Of a DNA stretch of 64,000 nucleotides, positions 25,734-34,557 are shown one piece after another (within the stretch, counting starts at the first letter, position 1; each line of letters opens with the position of its first letter). Both the position numbers and the translations under genes were made by a program. The stretch is from Actinomadura mexicana (GTDB lineage Bacteria > Actinomycetota > Actinomycetes > Streptosporangiales > Streptosporangiaceae), in NCBI RefSeq assembly GCF_900188105.1, contig NZ_FZNP01000002.1, positions 186,001-250,000 of the forward strand, in the 5' to 3' direction. The notes under the pieces were generated by a model. It made no database searches. It was not told the origin of the DNA and worked only from the letters and a program-made list of their open reading frames with translations.

Positions 25734-27239
25734 TCAGGGTGCGGCGTCCGGGTCGCGCCGCCGGGCGTTGCCGAGCACCTCGTCCAGGTCGCCGAGGCGC
25801 TCCAGTTGCTTGACGGCGCGGGCGGTGCGGTAGTTGTGGGAGAGCCGTTCGCGGTGGCGGTGGACGAACTCCCAGTACCCGGCGGTGTAGGGGCAGGCCC
25901 GCTCCCCGGTGCGTTCGGTGGGCCGGTAGGCGCAGGGGCCGCACAGGTCGCTCATGGTGTTGATGTAGGCGCCGCCCGCGGCGTACGGCTTGGTGGTGAT
26001 GCGGCCGCCGTCGGCGTACTGCGACATGCCGATCACGTTGGTGAGCATCACCCAGTCGTAGCCGTCCACGAAGCAGCGGTGGAACCAGTCGGTCACCGCC
26101 GCCGGGTCCCAGCCGCGCTGGAGGGCGTGGTTGCCCAGGATCATCAACCGGGGAATGTGGTGCACCCAGCCCCGGTCGCGGACCTGCGCGAGCGTCGTCG
26201 AAAGGCAGCGGGCCTGGACGGCGTCGGCGTCCAGGGAGGCGAACCAGTCCGGCAGCGGCGCGTCGTGCCCCAGGGCGTTGGACTCCCGGTAGCGGGGGCC
26301 GAAGTACCAGTAGAGGTTCCACATGTACTCGCGCCACCCGGCGACCTGCCGGACGTACCCCTCGACGGAGTTGAGCGGCGCATCGCCCGCGCGGTAGGCG
26401 CCCTCGGCGGCCTCGACGCACTCGGCCGGGTCGAGCAGCCCGAGGTTGAGCGAGGCGGACAGCAGGCTGTGGCTCATGGCCCAGTCCTCGGCCAGGATCG
26501 CGTCCTCCCACTGGCCGAAGGTGGGGAGGCGCTTCTGCACGAAGGCGCGGAGGGCGCGCCGGGCCTCGGCACGGCCGGCCGGGAACCGCCGGGGGCCGTC
26601 CCGGCCGACGAACGAGACGTCCCCGCTCCGCTCCCAGCGGTCCAGATCGGCCCTGACCCGCTCGTCGATCTCGTCTTCGCGCGGCCGGTAGGGGGCGGGC
26701 ACCGGCAGTGTCGCCTCGCCCTTGGGCGGGGGCTCGCGGTTGTCCTTGTCCAGGTTCCACCGCCCTCCGGCGGGCTGATCGCCGTCCATCAGCAGGTCGT
26801 GGTCCTGGCGCACCTGCCGGTAGAAGCTCTCCATCCGCAGCCGCCCGCCGCCGGCGGACTCCGCCCACCGGGCGAACGCGTCAGGCTGGACGAGGAAACC
26901 GCGCGGCGGCAGCACCTCCACCTGCCGGAGCCCCTGCACGAAGCCGAGGGCCGCGTGGGACGTGGGGTGGTGGACGGTCACGGGGCCGTCTCCCACGGCC
27001 CGTTCCAGCCCGTCGCGGTAGGTCTCCGCCTGGACGTAGTGGACGCGGTCCCCGAGTTCGGCCGCGCGGTGCCGCATCGCGGACAGGACCAGGTGCGCCT
27101 TGGCGCGGTGGAAACGGCGCCGCCGGAAGACCGACCGCGCCTCGATCATGACGATCTCGGCGTCCGCCCGCAGGAAGTGCGGGCCCAGCTGGTCTCCGAA
27201 CAACCAGTGCAAGCCGGTTTCTGAGCGGTCGTGAGCCAC
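25734..27239 (-). CDS. Cryptochrome/photolyase of the iron-sulphur (FeS-BCP, PhrB-like) class
   Basis: 501 residues from a GTG at 27239, preceded by GGGGGAGGA. The N-terminal Rossmann domain begins HWLFGDQLGPHF. The FAD domain shows the FeS-BCP features: a Cys in ARCLST and the cluster LCGPCAYRP...ACPY, giving four cysteines for a [4Fe-4S] cluster, as in the (6-4) photolyase PhrB of Agrobacterium. Conserved NVIGMSQYADGG and RLMILGNHALQRGW are also present. It probably repairs (6-4) photoproducts using light. It is far from the light-regulated block at 40-54 kb and has no obvious operon partner. Confidence 0.93.
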   Translation of the reverse strand: MAHDRSETGLHWLFGDQLGPHFLRADAEIVMIEARSVFRRRRFHRAKAHLVLSAMRHRAAELGDRVHYVQAETYRDGLERAVGDGPVTVHHPTSHAALGFVQGLRQVEVLPPRGFLVQPDAFARWAESAGGGRLRMESFYRQVRQDHDLLMDGDQPAGGRWNLDKDNREPPPKGEATLPVPAPYRPREDEIDERVRADLDRWERSGDVSFVGRDGPRRFPAGRAEARRALRAFVQKRLPTFGQWEDAILAEDWAMSHSLLSASLNLGLLDPAECVEAAEGAYRAGDAPLNSVEGYVRQVAGWREYMWNLYWYFGPRYRESNALGHDAPLPDWFASLDADAVQARCLSTTLAQVRDRGWVHHIPRLMILGNHALQRGWDPAAVTDWFHRCFVDGYDWVMLTNVIGMSQYADGGRITTKPYAAGGAYINTMSDLCGPCAYRPTERTGERACPYTAGYWEFVHRHRERLSHNYRTARAVKQLERLGDLDEVLGNARRRDPDAAP

Positions 27240-27357
27240 GCCGATCCTCCCCCTGGACGCCCGGCCTCCCGCCCAGTGTGGTGCACGGCCCGTCGCGGGC
27301 GAAGGCGGCGCGCGACGCGGTCCGTTAGGGGTGGACTCACGAAGGTCCGGCAACCTG

Positions 27358-27372
27358 TGGACCTTCGTCCCT
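27358..27372 (+). promoter_or_regulatory. DosR-like box before baeRF gene
   Basis: TGGACCTTCGTCCCT, close to the mycobacterial DosR/DevR palindrome (GGGACTTNNGGCCCT-type). It lies 35 bp before the ATG at 27408. Nearly identical sequence occurs at 28608. Confidence 0.6.
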
Positions 27373-27407
27373 AATCGGACGGTGGCCCGCTGTACAGGCT
27401 GTTTTGC

Positions 27408-28523
27408 ATGAAGCCGGACGAGATGACCGCCACCGAGACCCTGCGTCGGCTCTGTTCCGAAGGGCCGGTCACATCGGTCTACTTCAACCTGACCGCGCCT
27501 CCCGGGGAGGAGGACGCCGCGCTGCGCTGGGAACGGCTGGGCAGGCGGCTCCGCTCGCAGGGAACCGACGGCGCCGTGGTGGACGCGCTGGACCGGCTGG
27601 TCGCGCGGGCGGAGCCGGGATCCGGGGCGCTGGCCGCCTTCGCCTTCGACGGCGACCCGGTGCCCACGGTGGTCGAGATGCCGGACGCGCGGCAGCCCGA
27701 TCTCGCCGTCCGCGGTCCCGTGCCGCGCCTCCTGCCGCTGCTGGCGTGGCTCCAGGAGCGTCCGCCGTACGTGCTGACCCTCGTCGACCGCAAGGGCGCC
27801 GACATCGAGATGTGCCGGGGCGGGACGGGGGCCGCCACGACGAGGACGATCGACGGCCCCGACGACGAGATCGTGCGCAACGCGCCGGGCGGCTGGTCCC
27901 AGTCGCGCCACCAGCACCGCGCCGAGGACTCCTGGGAGCACAACGCGACCAGGGTGGCGCACGCCCTCGCGGACGACCTCGCCGCGACCGGAGCGCACGT
28001 GCTGCTCCTCGGCGGCGACGTGCGTGCCATGCAGTACCTCACCAAGCACCTTCCCGAGGGCGTCCGCCATGAGGTGACCCTCGGCCACGTCTCCGGCGGA
28101 CGGAACCGCGACGGCGCGCGGCAGCGCCGCCAGAAGCAGGTCCGGGAACAGGTGAGCCGGCGTGCGGACGAGGAGACCCGCGGGCTGCTGGAGCGGCTGG
28201 ACGAGGGGCGGGGCCCGTCCGGCCTCGCGGTGGAGGGCGCGGCCGCGACCCTGCGGGCGCTGGCCCGCGGCCGGGTCCACACGCTGCTGGTGGCCGACGA
28301 CTCCGCCGACCGGCGGACGGCCTGGTTCGGCCCCGCGCCGACGCAGGTGTCCGACCGGCGGACCTCTCTCGCCGAGTCGGGCGCGGACCCGGTGGAGCAC
28401 GGGCGGCTGGTGGACGTCGCCGTCCGCGCCGCCTTGCTCACCGGAGCGCAGGTGCGCGTCCTGGAGCCCGGGACGCCGGACCTTCCCGCGCAGGGCATCG
28501 GAGCCTTGTGCCGCTATGCCTGA
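27408..28523 (+). CDS. Bacterial eRF1-like (baeRF/Vms1 family) protein, Rv2629-like
   Basis: 371 residues. Diagnostic segment GGWSQSRHQHRAEDSWEHNA, then LLLGGDVRAMQYL and LLVADD match the family of archaeo-eukaryotic release factor 1-like proteins in bacteria, which includes dormancy-regulon Rv2629 of Mycobacterium tuberculosis. Members are thought to act on stalled ribosomes or peptidyl-tRNA; the exact reaction is not shown. A DosR-like box 35 bp upstream suggests induction by hypoxia or redox stress. Confidence 0.88.
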   Translation: MKPDEMTATETLRRLCSEGPVTSVYFNLTAPPGEEDAALRWERLGRRLRSQGTDGAVVDALDRLVARAEPGSGALAAFAFDGDPVPTVVEMPDARQPDLAVRGPVPRLLPLLAWLQERPPYVLTLVDRKGADIEMCRGGTGAATTRTIDGPDDEIVRNAPGGWSQSRHQHRAEDSWEHNATRVAHALADDLAATGAHVLLLGGDVRAMQYLTKHLPEGVRHEVTLGHVSGGRNRDGARQRRQKQVREQVSRRADEETRGLLERLDEGRGPSGLAVEGAAATLRALARGRVHTLLVADDSADRRTAWFGPAPTQVSDRRTSLAESGADPVEHGRLVDVAVRAALLTGAQVRVLEPGTPDLPAQGIGALCRYA

Positions 28524-28607
28524 AGAGATGGATGCCGGGAGCCCTGCCCGCCCGAAGCGCCGCTGATCCTCTCAGCCACCCCCTACCTGCGGAAACGCTC
28601 CAGACCT

Positions 28608-28622
28608 GGGACCTTCGTCCCT
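28608..28622 (+). promoter_or_regulatory. DosR-like box before DUF2267 gene
   Basis: GGGACCTTCGTCCCT is a near-perfect inverted repeat (GGGAC/GTCCC), the best DosR-type match in the window. It lies 72 bp before the ATG at 28694. Confidence 0.65.
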
Positions 28623-28693
28623 GCCGCCGTGTGCTCGGGCGGCGGCACGCTGGAATCGTCCGTGTTCGCCGAGACCGCTCTGGAGCCGTTGCG

Positions 28694-29197
28694 ATGACGT
28701 TCACAGGGATACAGGGGCTGGATCGGAGCATCGACACCACCAACCGGTGGATCGCCGATGTGGCCGAAGCGTTCGGCACCGAGGACCGCCGGTTCGCCTA
28801 CCGGGCGCTCCGGGCCTGGATGCACACGCTGCGCGACCGGCTGACGGTCGAGTCCGCCGCGCACCTGGCCGCCCAGCTGCCGGAACTGCTGCGCGGGGTG
28901 TACTACGACGGGTGGAGCCCCGGTCACGTGCCCCGGAAGTACGACCTGCACGAGGCGACCGTCCACTACGCCGAGCAGGCGCGCATCGGACGCGACGACG
29001 TGCCCAAGACGGCGGCGATCGTCACCGAGGTCGTGTCCTCCAAAATGGCTCCGGGAGGCGTGGACCAGGCGCTGTGGAAGCTTCCCGAGGAGCTCCGCAA
29101 GCTGTTCCAGCCGGGCGGCGAGCGGGAAGGACGTGCGGCGGCCCGTCCCGCGCCCCGTTCCGCGGCACGTCCTGCGGCGCCCCGAGCCGTCATGTGA
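28694..29197 (+). CDS. DUF2267 domain protein
   Basis: 167 residues. The DUF2267 helical domain covers about 5-145: YRALRAWMHTLRDRLTVE, ELLRGVYYDGW, and a second half with VTEVVSSKMAPGGVDQAL and KLPEELRKLF. The C-terminus is Ala/Pro/Arg-rich. DUF2267 proteins are small stress-linked proteins of unknown activity, often in hypoxia or general stress regulons. A DosR-like box is upstream; the gene converges on the fusion enzyme with only 6 bp between stops. Confidence 0.9.
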   Translation: MTFTGIQGLDRSIDTTNRWIADVAEAFGTEDRRFAYRALRAWMHTLRDRLTVESAAHLAAQLPELLRGVYYDGWSPGHVPRKYDLHEATVHYAEQARIGRDDVPKTAAIVTEVVSSKMAPGGVDQALWKLPEELRKLFQPGGEREGRAAARPAPRSAARPAAPRAVM

Positions 29198-29203
29198 GGC
29201 AGG

Positions 29204-30697
29204 TCAGCGCATGTAGGCGAGGAACCAGTCCCTGGCGTGATCGGTCACGGCCTGGAGGGCGCCCGGCTCCTCGAACAGGTGGGTGGCGCCCGGCACGATG
29301 GTGAGCCGGTTCTGGCAGCGCATGCGCTGCTGCGCCCGCTGGTTGAGGCCGACCACCTGCCGGTCCGCGCCGCCCACGATCAGCAGCGTGGGGGCGCGGA
29401 CGTCGCCCAGGCGGCGTTCGGTCAGGTCCGGGCGCCCGCCGCGGGAGACGACGGCGGCGATGTCGGCGCCGGGATCGGCGGCGGCCCGGAGCGCCGCCGC
29501 CGCGCCGGTGCTCGCCCCGAAGTAGCCGATGCGGGCGCCGGCGATCTCCGGCCGGTCGCGGAGCCAGGCGGTGGCGGCGACGAGCCGGTCGGCGAGCATG
29601 CCGATGGCGAAGACATTGCCGCGGTCGAGTTCCTCCCCGGTGGTCAGCAGATCGAACAGCAGCGTGCCGAGGCCCGCCCGGTTGAGCCCGGCGGCGACCA
29701 ACCGGTTGCGCGGGCTGTGGCGGCTGCTCCCGCTGCCGTGCGCGAAAGCCACGACCCCACCGGCCTGAGCGGGGACGGTGAGGTGTCCGATGAGCTCCAC
29801 GAACCCGCCGTCGATCCACACTTCCTCGTCGACGGCCGGCGGACCGTCCGCATCCGCGCCTGGATCGGACGCTCCCGACGGGTCGGTGGCTGCGCCAGGA
29901 TGGGCGTTCCCACCGGGCTCGACCACTCCGCCGGGCGTGGCGGCCCCACCTCGGCCAGCCCCGCCAGGGTCCACGGCTCCGCCAGGGTCGGCGGGGTCGG
30001 CGGGGTCGGCGGGGTCGGCGGGGTCGGCGGGGTCGGCGTCATGCCGGGCGTCGGAGGGCGGTGTTGCGGCGCGGTCCAGGAGTTCGACCACCTCGCCGTC
30101 GGACGTCTGGCCGAACTCGCGGTACCACTGGCCGACGGCGTGGAAGAGGTCCGGTTCCAGCAGGCACACCACGTCGTCGGCGACGCGGCGGAGGCCGGCG
30201 ATGGTGTCGGTCGAGCCGACGGGGACCGCCAGGATCACGCGGCGGGCGCCCTGGGCGCGGGCGACCTGGCAGGCGGCGCGTGCGGTGGCGCCGGTGGCGA
30301 CGCCGTCGTCGACGACGACGGCCGTGCGGCCGCTCGGCTCGACCCGGGGACGGCCGCGGCGGAAGCGTTCGACGCGGACGTCCAGCTCGGGCCGCTCGCG
30401 CCGTTGCGCGTCGGTCAGGTCCGCCTCGCCGAGGCCCGTGAGCCGGACGATCTCGTCGTTGACGATGAGCACGCCGCCCTCGCCGACGGCGCCCAAGGCC
30501 AGCTCGGGCTGGAAGGGGACGCCCAGCTTGCGGACCACGATCACGTCCAGCGGCGCGCCCAGCTTCCGGGCGACCTCGAAGGCGACGGGCACCCCGCCGC
30601 GCGGGAGTCCCAGCACGACGGCGTCCTGACCGCGCAGCCAGGCCAGCCGCTCGGCCAGGCGCCGTCCGGCATCGGCGCGGTCGTCGAAGTCCAGCAT
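29204..30697 (-). CDS. Phosphoribosyltransferase fused to dienelactone-hydrolase-like domain
   Basis: 497 residues; ATG at 30697 with GGGAGGTGA before it. Residues 1-215 are a PRTase: LGLPRGGVPVAFEVA and the PRPP loop VVVDDGVATGAT. Residues 290-497 are an alpha/beta hydrolase: FAHGSGSSRHSPRN, nucleophile motif GYFGASTGAAAA, Asp in LIVGGADRQV, and His in GATHLFEEPG. The joint (about 220-285) is Asp/Pro/Gly-rich and encoded partly by a 9-bp tandem repeat. The same fusion is known from the DosR-regulated Rv0571c. Reaction unknown; it probably acts in dormancy metabolism like its neighbours. Confidence 0.9.
   Translation of the reverse strand: MLDFDDRADAGRRLAERLAWLRGQDAVVLGLPRGGVPVAFEVARKLGAPLDVIVVRKLGVPFQPELALGAVGEGGVLIVNDEIVRLTGLGEADLTDAQRRERPELDVRVERFRRGRPRVEPSGRTAVVVDDGVATGATARAACQVARAQGARRVILAVPVGSTDTIAGLRRVADDVVCLLEPDLFHAVGQWYREFGQTSDGEVVELLDRAATPPSDARHDADPADPADPADPADPADPGGAVDPGGAGRGGAATPGGVVEPGGNAHPGAATDPSGASDPGADADGPPAVDEEVWIDGGFVELIGHLTVPAQAGGVVAFAHGSGSSRHSPRNRLVAAGLNRAGLGTLLFDLLTTGEELDRGNVFAIGMLADRLVAATAWLRDRPEIAGARIGYFGASTGAAAALRAAADPGADIAAVVSRGGRPDLTERRLGDVRAPTLLIVGGADRQVVGLNQRAQQRMRCQNRLTIVPGATHLFEEPGALQAVTDHARDWFLAYMR
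29987..30038. repeat. 9-bp tandem repeat inside the fusion-protein linker
   Basis: GTCGGCGGG repeated almost six times without change. On the coding strand it encodes the (ADP)n linker between the two enzyme domains. As 9 is a multiple of three, copy-number change would alter linker length without breaking the frame. Confidence 0.9.
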
Positions 30698-31050
30698 CGT
30701 CACCTCCCGGGCCGGGGGCCGGGCTCCACCGCCACCGGGCAGCGAACCGATCCCCCGGACGCCGACGACCGGCACGGCGGCGCCGTGGGAGGCGACCCGA
30801 TCAGGATTGGGCGCCTGCCGTTCCGATGGAACATCGGCGGCCTCCCTCCTCTATCGCGAGGGTGTTTCCCTCCTCACCGACCGGAAACGCCCATACAGAA
30901 GCGCTTTCGGGCTCACCGAGGCGCACGGCTTCCGTCGGCGGGCAACGTCGAGACAAGAGACTGACCTGCGTGAATATGGACCTTTGGCCCTGGTGGCGCC
31001 CCTCCGCTCGCTCGCACGATGGACTCTCAGCGCGACGTGAGGGGGACACG
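30698..31050. other. Divergent intergenic region with regulatory box
   Basis: About 350 bp between the fusion enzyme (minus) and DUF1918 (plus). It holds a DosR-like box at 30977-30991 and the fusion gene ribosome binding site. Short frames here have no family support. Confidence 0.5.
30977..30991 (+). promoter_or_regulatory. DosR-like box before DUF1918-HPF operon
   Basis: TGGACCTTTGGCCCT closely matches the GGGACTTTNGGCCC form of the DosR box. It lies 60 bp before the DUF1918 start. It might also serve the divergent fusion gene, 280 bp away. Confidence 0.6.
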
Positions 31051-31254
31051 ATGCGAGCCAGCGAAGGCGACCGGCTGATCGTCCATGGACGCCATGTGGG
31101 CGAGGCGGCCCGCAGGGCCGAGATCCTCGAAGTGCACGGCCACGACGGCGAGCCGCCCTACCTGGTGCGGTGGGACGACGGACATGAGAGCACGTTCTAC
31201 CCGTCCTCGGATTCCACCATCGAGCACCAGCCGGCCGCGTGGGCGAAGCGGTAG
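31051..31254 (+). CDS. DUF1918 domain protein
   Basis: 67 residues, almost entirely the DUF1918 domain: GDRLIVHGRHVGEAARRAEILEV, then PYLVRWDDGHES and FYPSSDSTIEH. The family forms a small SH3-like barrel and is common in actinomycete stress clusters; the ligand is unknown. ATG at 31051 follows GAGGGGG. Followed 17 bp later by the HPF gene, so co-transcribed. Confidence 0.92.
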   Translation: MRASEGDRLIVHGRHVGEAARRAEILEVHGHDGEPPYLVRWDDGHESTFYPSSDSTIEHQPAAWAKR

Positions 31255-31271
31255 AGCGACGGGAGGACGCC

Positions 31272-32075
31272 ATGGACCGGGCGACGACCAGGGCGGCTCC
31301 CGAGGTGGCCGTCGAACACCGGGGAAGGGTGCCGGAGGGCGCCACCGGCTACGCGCGCTCCAAGGTGAGCGCGGTGTTCCGGCGCGCGCCGGAGCCGGTG
31401 CTTTTCGCGCGCGTGAAGCTGATCATGTCGCCGGATCCGGCGGTGCCGCGTCCGGCGACGGCCCAGGCCAACCTGGACGTCAACGGCCGCCTGGTCCGGG
31501 CGCAGGTGGCGGCGCCGAGCATGACCGAGGCCATCGACCGGCTCCACGACCGGCTGCTGAACCGGCTCGACCGGATCTCCCGGCACTGGGAGTCCCGCCG
31601 CGGCGCCTACCCCACGAGCCCCGCGACGGGCCCGCACGAGTGGCGGCACGGCGCCGAGCCGACGCACCGTCCGGACTACTACCCGCGTCCTCCGGAGGAG
31701 CGGGAGCTGATCCGGCACAAGTCGTTCACGCTGCCCGCCGAGACGCCCGACGAGGCGGCCTTCGACATGGAGGTGCTCGACTACGGGTTCCTGCTGTTCA
31801 CCGACGTCGAGACGGGCGAGGACAGCGTCATCTACCCCGCCGACCACGGGTACCGGCTGGCGCAGGCGACGCCGCGCGGACGGGTGGGCACGCCCCGCGC
31901 CATCCCGCTGACGATCAGCCCGCGCCCCGCGCCCCAGCTGACCGTCCAGGAGGCGATCGAACATCTGGAGGCGACCGGTCTGCGCTGGGTGTTCTTCCGC
32001 GACGCCGACACCGGGAGGGGCAACGTCCTCTACCACCGCTACGACGGGCACTACGGCCTGATCATCCCCGCATAG
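31272..32075 (+). CDS. Ribosome hibernation factor (HPF/RafH-like) with two C-terminal domains
   Basis: 267 residues, ATG preceded by GGGAGGA. An N-terminal S30AE/HPF-like domain spans about 8-105. Two copies of the HPF C-terminal dimerisation domain follow: one near 160-210 (EAAFDMEVLDYGFLLFTDVE...VIYPADHGY) and one near 218-267 (TVQEAIEHLEATGLRWVFFRD...LYHRYDGHYG). The double C-terminal domain is the arrangement of mycobacterial RafH (Rv0079/MSMEG_3935), a DosR-controlled factor that stabilises ribosomes in hypoxia. Its place behind a DosR-like box agrees with this. Confidence 0.9.
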   Translation: MDRATTRAAPEVAVEHRGRVPEGATGYARSKVSAVFRRAPEPVLFARVKLIMSPDPAVPRPATAQANLDVNGRLVRAQVAAPSMTEAIDRLHDRLLNRLDRISRHWESRRGAYPTSPATGPHEWRHGAEPTHRPDYYPRPPEERELIRHKSFTLPAETPDEAAFDMEVLDYGFLLFTDVETGEDSVIYPADHGYRLAQATPRGRVGTPRAIPLTISPRPAPQLTVQEAIEHLEATGLRWVFFRDADTGRGNVLYHRYDGHYGLIIPA

Positions 32076-32459
32076 CGCGCGGCGGCGCCGAAACCCTGTT
32101 CGGGACCCCGTTTCGATCGTTCCTGGACCCTTAACGGCCATTCCGGACGCATGATGCGGTCGGGCTCAGCATCCTCCACCAGGTGACGGGAATTCCCTCG
32201 ACATCGGGTCTTGCGGCGCAGACCACCCCTGCTTACTATCCAGTAACCAAAGTCTGAACACGGTGATGTTCTGATTTGGGCGGATTCATATGCAGCCCAC
32301 AAGGCGAGCGGAATCCAGGGTCGGCCATGCCCGCAACCGTTCATCACCGCGCAGCCGGCGCCGCGGCCCGCGCGGGAGGTCCCGCCTGCCGCCGTGCGCG
32401 CCGGCACGGACACGGAAACGCCCCCACAGGGCGCCCCCACCCCCCTGGGAGAAGCAAGC
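32076..32459. other. Intergenic region
   Basis: About 385 bp. Contains a short palindrome TTACT-ATCC-AGTAA (32233-32246) in an AT-richer stretch, possibly an operator or -10 region for the downstream propeller gene. Two DosR-like half sites (TTCGGGACC near 32099, TGGACCCTTAACGGCC near 32124) are weak. No gene is supported. Confidence 0.4.
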
Positions 32460-33731
32460 ATGCACGCTGCGACCGCCCCTGCCCGCCCCAGACCGCACCG
32501 TCGCCTGCGGAGCATCGCCGCCGCGGCCGTCCTGGCGGCCGGCGCCATCGCCCCCGCCGTCTCCGCGACCACCGCGCACGCGGCCCCCCTGCGCGAGGTG
32601 ATGTTCGTCGGCAACAACTGGGAGGGCACCGCCGACGTCATCAAGTCCAGCGGCGACTTCGCCAAGATCGGCCGGATCAACGTCGTCCCCGACAAGAGCC
32701 AGCGACTCACCGCGATCTACCTCAACCCGATCAACCTGGCCGTCTTCCTGGGCATCCGGGCCACCGCCGGCGAGGGCCACGACCAGCTCGTCGACGACCT
32801 GTACTCCACCCCCGACGGCTCCGCGCTGGTCGCCTCGCGGCCCAGCTTCGGCGACGTCGTCTCCATCGACCTGACCACCGGGAAGGTCAAGTGGCGCTTC
32901 GCCGTCTCGGGCTACCGCGCCGACCACATGTCGGTCTCCCCCGACGGCACCAAGGTCGCGGTGTCGGCCTCACTCGGCAAGGTCGTCCACGTCCTCGACA
33001 TCAACACCGGCAAGCAGCTCGGCTCGTTCGCCACCGGCGACAAGCCCCACGAGAACATCTTCACCAGGGACGGCAGGTACCTCCTGAACATGTCCATCGG
33101 GAACGTCGAGACCGACTTCGACGACCCGTCCCAGGACTGGACCAAGGGCGACCGGCACATGACCGTCGCCGACACGTCCACCTTCAAGGTCGTCAAGACC
33201 ATCGACATGCGCTCGCGCCTCGACGCCTTCGGCCGCGAGGACCTGTCGAACGCGATCCGGCCCGCGGTGTTCTCCCCGGACGAGTCGAAGCTGTACTTCC
33301 AGGTCTCGTTCTTCAACGGCCTCGTGGAGTACGACATGGCCACCGACAAGATCACCCGGGTGAAGACCCTGCCCAAGAACCCGGCCACCAGCGACGACCG
33401 CACCACCTTCGTCAACGACTCCCGCCACCACGGCCTGTCGATGAGCCCGGACGGAAGCAGGCTCTGCGTCGCCGGGACCATGGACGACTACGCCACGATC
33501 GTCAGGCGCTCGACCCTCCAGGAAGGCCCCCTGGTCACCGCGTCCAAGCCCTACTGGGCCACCGTCAGCGGCGACGGCCGCGCCTGCGTCATCTCCGAGA
33601 GCGGCGCCGACCAGGTCACCGCCATCGACTTCGGCACCGGCCGGAAGATCACTTCCGTCCCCGTCGGCGACCACCCCCAGCGCGTCCGCCTGGCCCACGT
33701 CCCGGCCTCCTGGACCGGCACCACCGGCTGA
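32460..33731 (+). CDS. Secreted YncE/YVTN-type beta-propeller protein
   Basis: 423 residues; ATG at 32460 preceded by GGGAGAAG. An N-terminal signal peptide with paired Arg (RRLRSIAAAAVLAAG...TTAHA) may use the Tat or Sec route. The mature part is made of blade repeats with the pattern SPDG-T-V-V-S, for example STPDGSALVASRP, SVSPDGTKVAVSA, SMSPDGSRLCVAG and VSGDGRACVISE, giving a likely seven-bladed propeller. Such proteins bind ligands or surfaces; no catalytic motif is seen. It stands alone with its own terminator. Confidence 0.9.
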   Translation: MHAATAPARPRPHRRLRSIAAAAVLAAGAIAPAVSATTAHAAPLREVMFVGNNWEGTADVIKSSGDFAKIGRINVVPDKSQRLTAIYLNPINLAVFLGIRATAGEGHDQLVDDLYSTPDGSALVASRPSFGDVVSIDLTTGKVKWRFAVSGYRADHMSVSPDGTKVAVSASLGKVVHVLDINTGKQLGSFATGDKPHENIFTRDGRYLLNMSIGNVETDFDDPSQDWTKGDRHMTVADTSTFKVVKTIDMRSRLDAFGREDLSNAIRPAVFSPDESKLYFQVSFFNGLVEYDMATDKITRVKTLPKNPATSDDRTTFVNDSRHHGLSMSPDGSRLCVAGTMDDYATIVRRSTLQEGPLVTASKPYWATVSGDGRACVISESGADQVTAIDFGTGRKITSVPVGDHPQRVRLAHVPASWTGTTG

Positions 33732-33744
33732 CGCCCGACCGCGC

Positions 33745-33779
33745 GACCGGGACGCGGGGCCCCGCCCCGCGTCCCGGTC
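33745..33779. terminator. Terminator of beta-propeller gene
   Basis: A perfect 15-bp stem, GACCGGGACGCGGGG with CCCCGCGTCCCGGTC, around a CCCCG loop, starting 13 bp after the stop codon. Confidence 0.75.
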
Positions 33780-33969
33780 CGCCGGTCACATCCCACCACG
33801 CGTGATCTGACCCCACGGCGCCCCCCGCGACTGCCTTCACAAGCTCCGGAGGCCGCCGGCATCAAGGTGGCGCAGATTTTTCTAGCGCGGCTAAGAATGA
33901 TCTTCACCTGCCGCCATCCGGCGACAGGAGATCGCCGGCGTCTGGCGTTCTGCTGTTGGATGGGGCCTG

Positions 33970-34557
33970 GTGGGGGTGCCGAACCTGATGGCTCTACGTG
34001 CGGACATGGCCGCGTTGCTCGCGGACGCCGGGATGCTCGACATGGAGGTCGACGAGGCCGTCGAGGACGAGCATGTCCGGGTTCGCATCTATGTCGAGGT
34101 GGTCGCGGCGGTCGCCGCGTCCCGCCGCCCCGAGGCCGAGCGCCGGATCGTGGCCGTGATCCTGCGCGATCCCGTCTCGTCGGTGGCCAGGACGGCGGTC
34201 GTTCACCTCGTGGACGAGGTCGCGAAGAGGTCCGCCGATCCGAGCGGGTTCCAGCGGTGGGCGGCTGCGCTCATGCCGGAGCTGGGGAGACTCGATGCGG
34301 AAGGGCACGGCCCTTTCGTCCGCCGCCGCGTCCACGACTGGTCCGTCTACCTGACGATCGAAGGCGGGCGGATCCCGGCCTCCGCCGACCTGGCGGCCAC
34401 CACGCCCTGGATGCAGCGCATGCTCGCGGAGAAGGCCACCTCCCCGCCGATTCTCACCCTGCTCACCGAGGGCGGCGCGACGAGGAAGATACGGAACATC
34501 GCCAGGCAGCGGGCCGACGCGCTGAGGAAAGGCCGTAGAGGACGTCAGGTCACCTGA
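33970..34557 (+). CDS. Helical protein of unknown function
   Basis: 195 residues from the GTG at 33970 (ATG at 33988 possible). Sequence is charged and alpha-helical throughout, with no membrane segment and no recognised motif (LMALRADMAALLADAGMLD, VARTAVVHLVDEVAKRS, ARQRADALRKGRRGR at the end). The basic C-terminus could touch nucleic acid. Its 3' end overlaps the convergent HD-domain gene by 13 bp. Function cannot be assigned. Confidence 0.7.
   Translation: MGVPNLMALRADMAALLADAGMLDMEVDEAVEDEHVRVRIYVEVVAAVAASRRPEAERRIVAVILRDPVSSVARTAVVHLVDEVAKRSADPSGFQRWAAALMPELGRLDAEGHGPFVRRRVHDWSVYLTIEGGRIPASADLAATTPWMQRMLAEKATSPPILTLLTEGGATRKIRNIARQRADALRKGRRGRQVT

Noticed and set aside
27331..27349. GGAC...GGTCC inverted repeat as another DosR box
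   Set aside because: Spacing and centre do not fit the other three boxes; only the half-sites are similar.
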